Source: Anaerolineales bacterium UBA4826
Lineage (GTDB): Bacteria > Chloroflexota > Anaerolineae > UBA4142
Direction: 5' to 3'
DNA: 12,142 nucleotides
Assembly (NCBI GenBank): GCA_002400365.1
Contig: DHFK01000028.1
Span: 1 to 12,142 of the forward strand
Part shown: piece after piece, positions 12,094-12,142 of the stretch
Layout: each line of letters opens with the position of its first letter
How positions within the stretch are numbered: the stretch's first letter is position 1
Made by a program: the position numbers and the translations under genes
The notes under the pieces: model-generated
Database searches by the model: none
What the model saw: the letters and a program-made list of their open reading frames with translations, nothing else
Told to the model about the DNA's origin: nothing

Positions 12094-12142
12094 GACAAAT
12101 TTGAGACTTGCCCCACTAGCCGGTTGTCGGAGAGGCAGATCA

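Noticed and set aside
12110..12142. tRNA-like 5' half at the right edge (GGTTGTCGGAGAGGCAGATC)
   Set aside because: It resembles the D-arm region of long-variable-loop tRNAs such as tRNA-Ser, but the window ends before the pairing arms and the putative first base is not typical, so it cannot be supported.

Overview
The window reads as a GC-rich bacterial chromosome segment, most likely from a member of the Chloroflexota (Anaerolineae-like). The pointers are an MGDG-synthase-like glycosyltransferase, lipoprotein-anchored transport and phosphodiesterase proteins, intergenic fold-back word repeats and a clear sigma-70 promoter style (TTGAC-N16/17-TATAAT). The taxonomic call is inference; there is no rRNA or marker gene here to prove it.

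Layout. 1-1079: the end of a sugar/glycerol-3-phosphate-type ABC permease followed by a lipoprotein glycerophosphodiester phosphodiesterase, consistent with the tail of a ugp-like operon. 1080-1352: a fold-back repeat, then tRNA-Pro(CGG) with its own promoter and terminator. 1365-4196: a strong promoter driving a DUF951 (YyzM-like) small protein, apparently leaderless, then an MFS exporter and a GT28/MGDG-synthase-like glycosyltransferase whose frame overlaps the exporter gene. 4170-7453: a promoter buried in the end of the glycosyltransferase gene drives an orphan ABC solute-binding lipoprotein. This is followed by a fold-back repeat and an overlapping pair encoding an inositol-monophosphatase-family enzyme and a uroporphyrinogen-decarboxylase-family protein. 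The latter carries an in-frame palindromic repeat insertion of 123 bp. 7517-10268: a promoter and gene for a thioredoxin-fold CxxC protein, then a second promoter with a long structured leader for a CstA-family transporter, closed by a strong bidirectional terminator.

10302-11716 is on the minus strand: a secreted lipoprotein of unknown function with an unusually long (about 340 nt), highly structured leader, and upstream of it a membrane-anchored protein of unknown function. At 11747-11797 two divergent near-consensus promoters share almost the same -35 bases; the rightward one drives a 91-residue protein of unknown function.

The genes look like ordinary transport, lipid and housekeeping functions. 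The less ordinary content is in the DNA between and inside them. This includes three different word-repeat fold-backs, a palindromic element translated inside an enzyme, and two long structured leaders (one before cstA with mini-ORFs and a sequestered perfect Shine-Dalgarno sequence, one before the lipoprotein). It also includes a terminator that overlaps the next promoter and the overlapping divergent promoters. None of these was matched to a named RNA family by eye.
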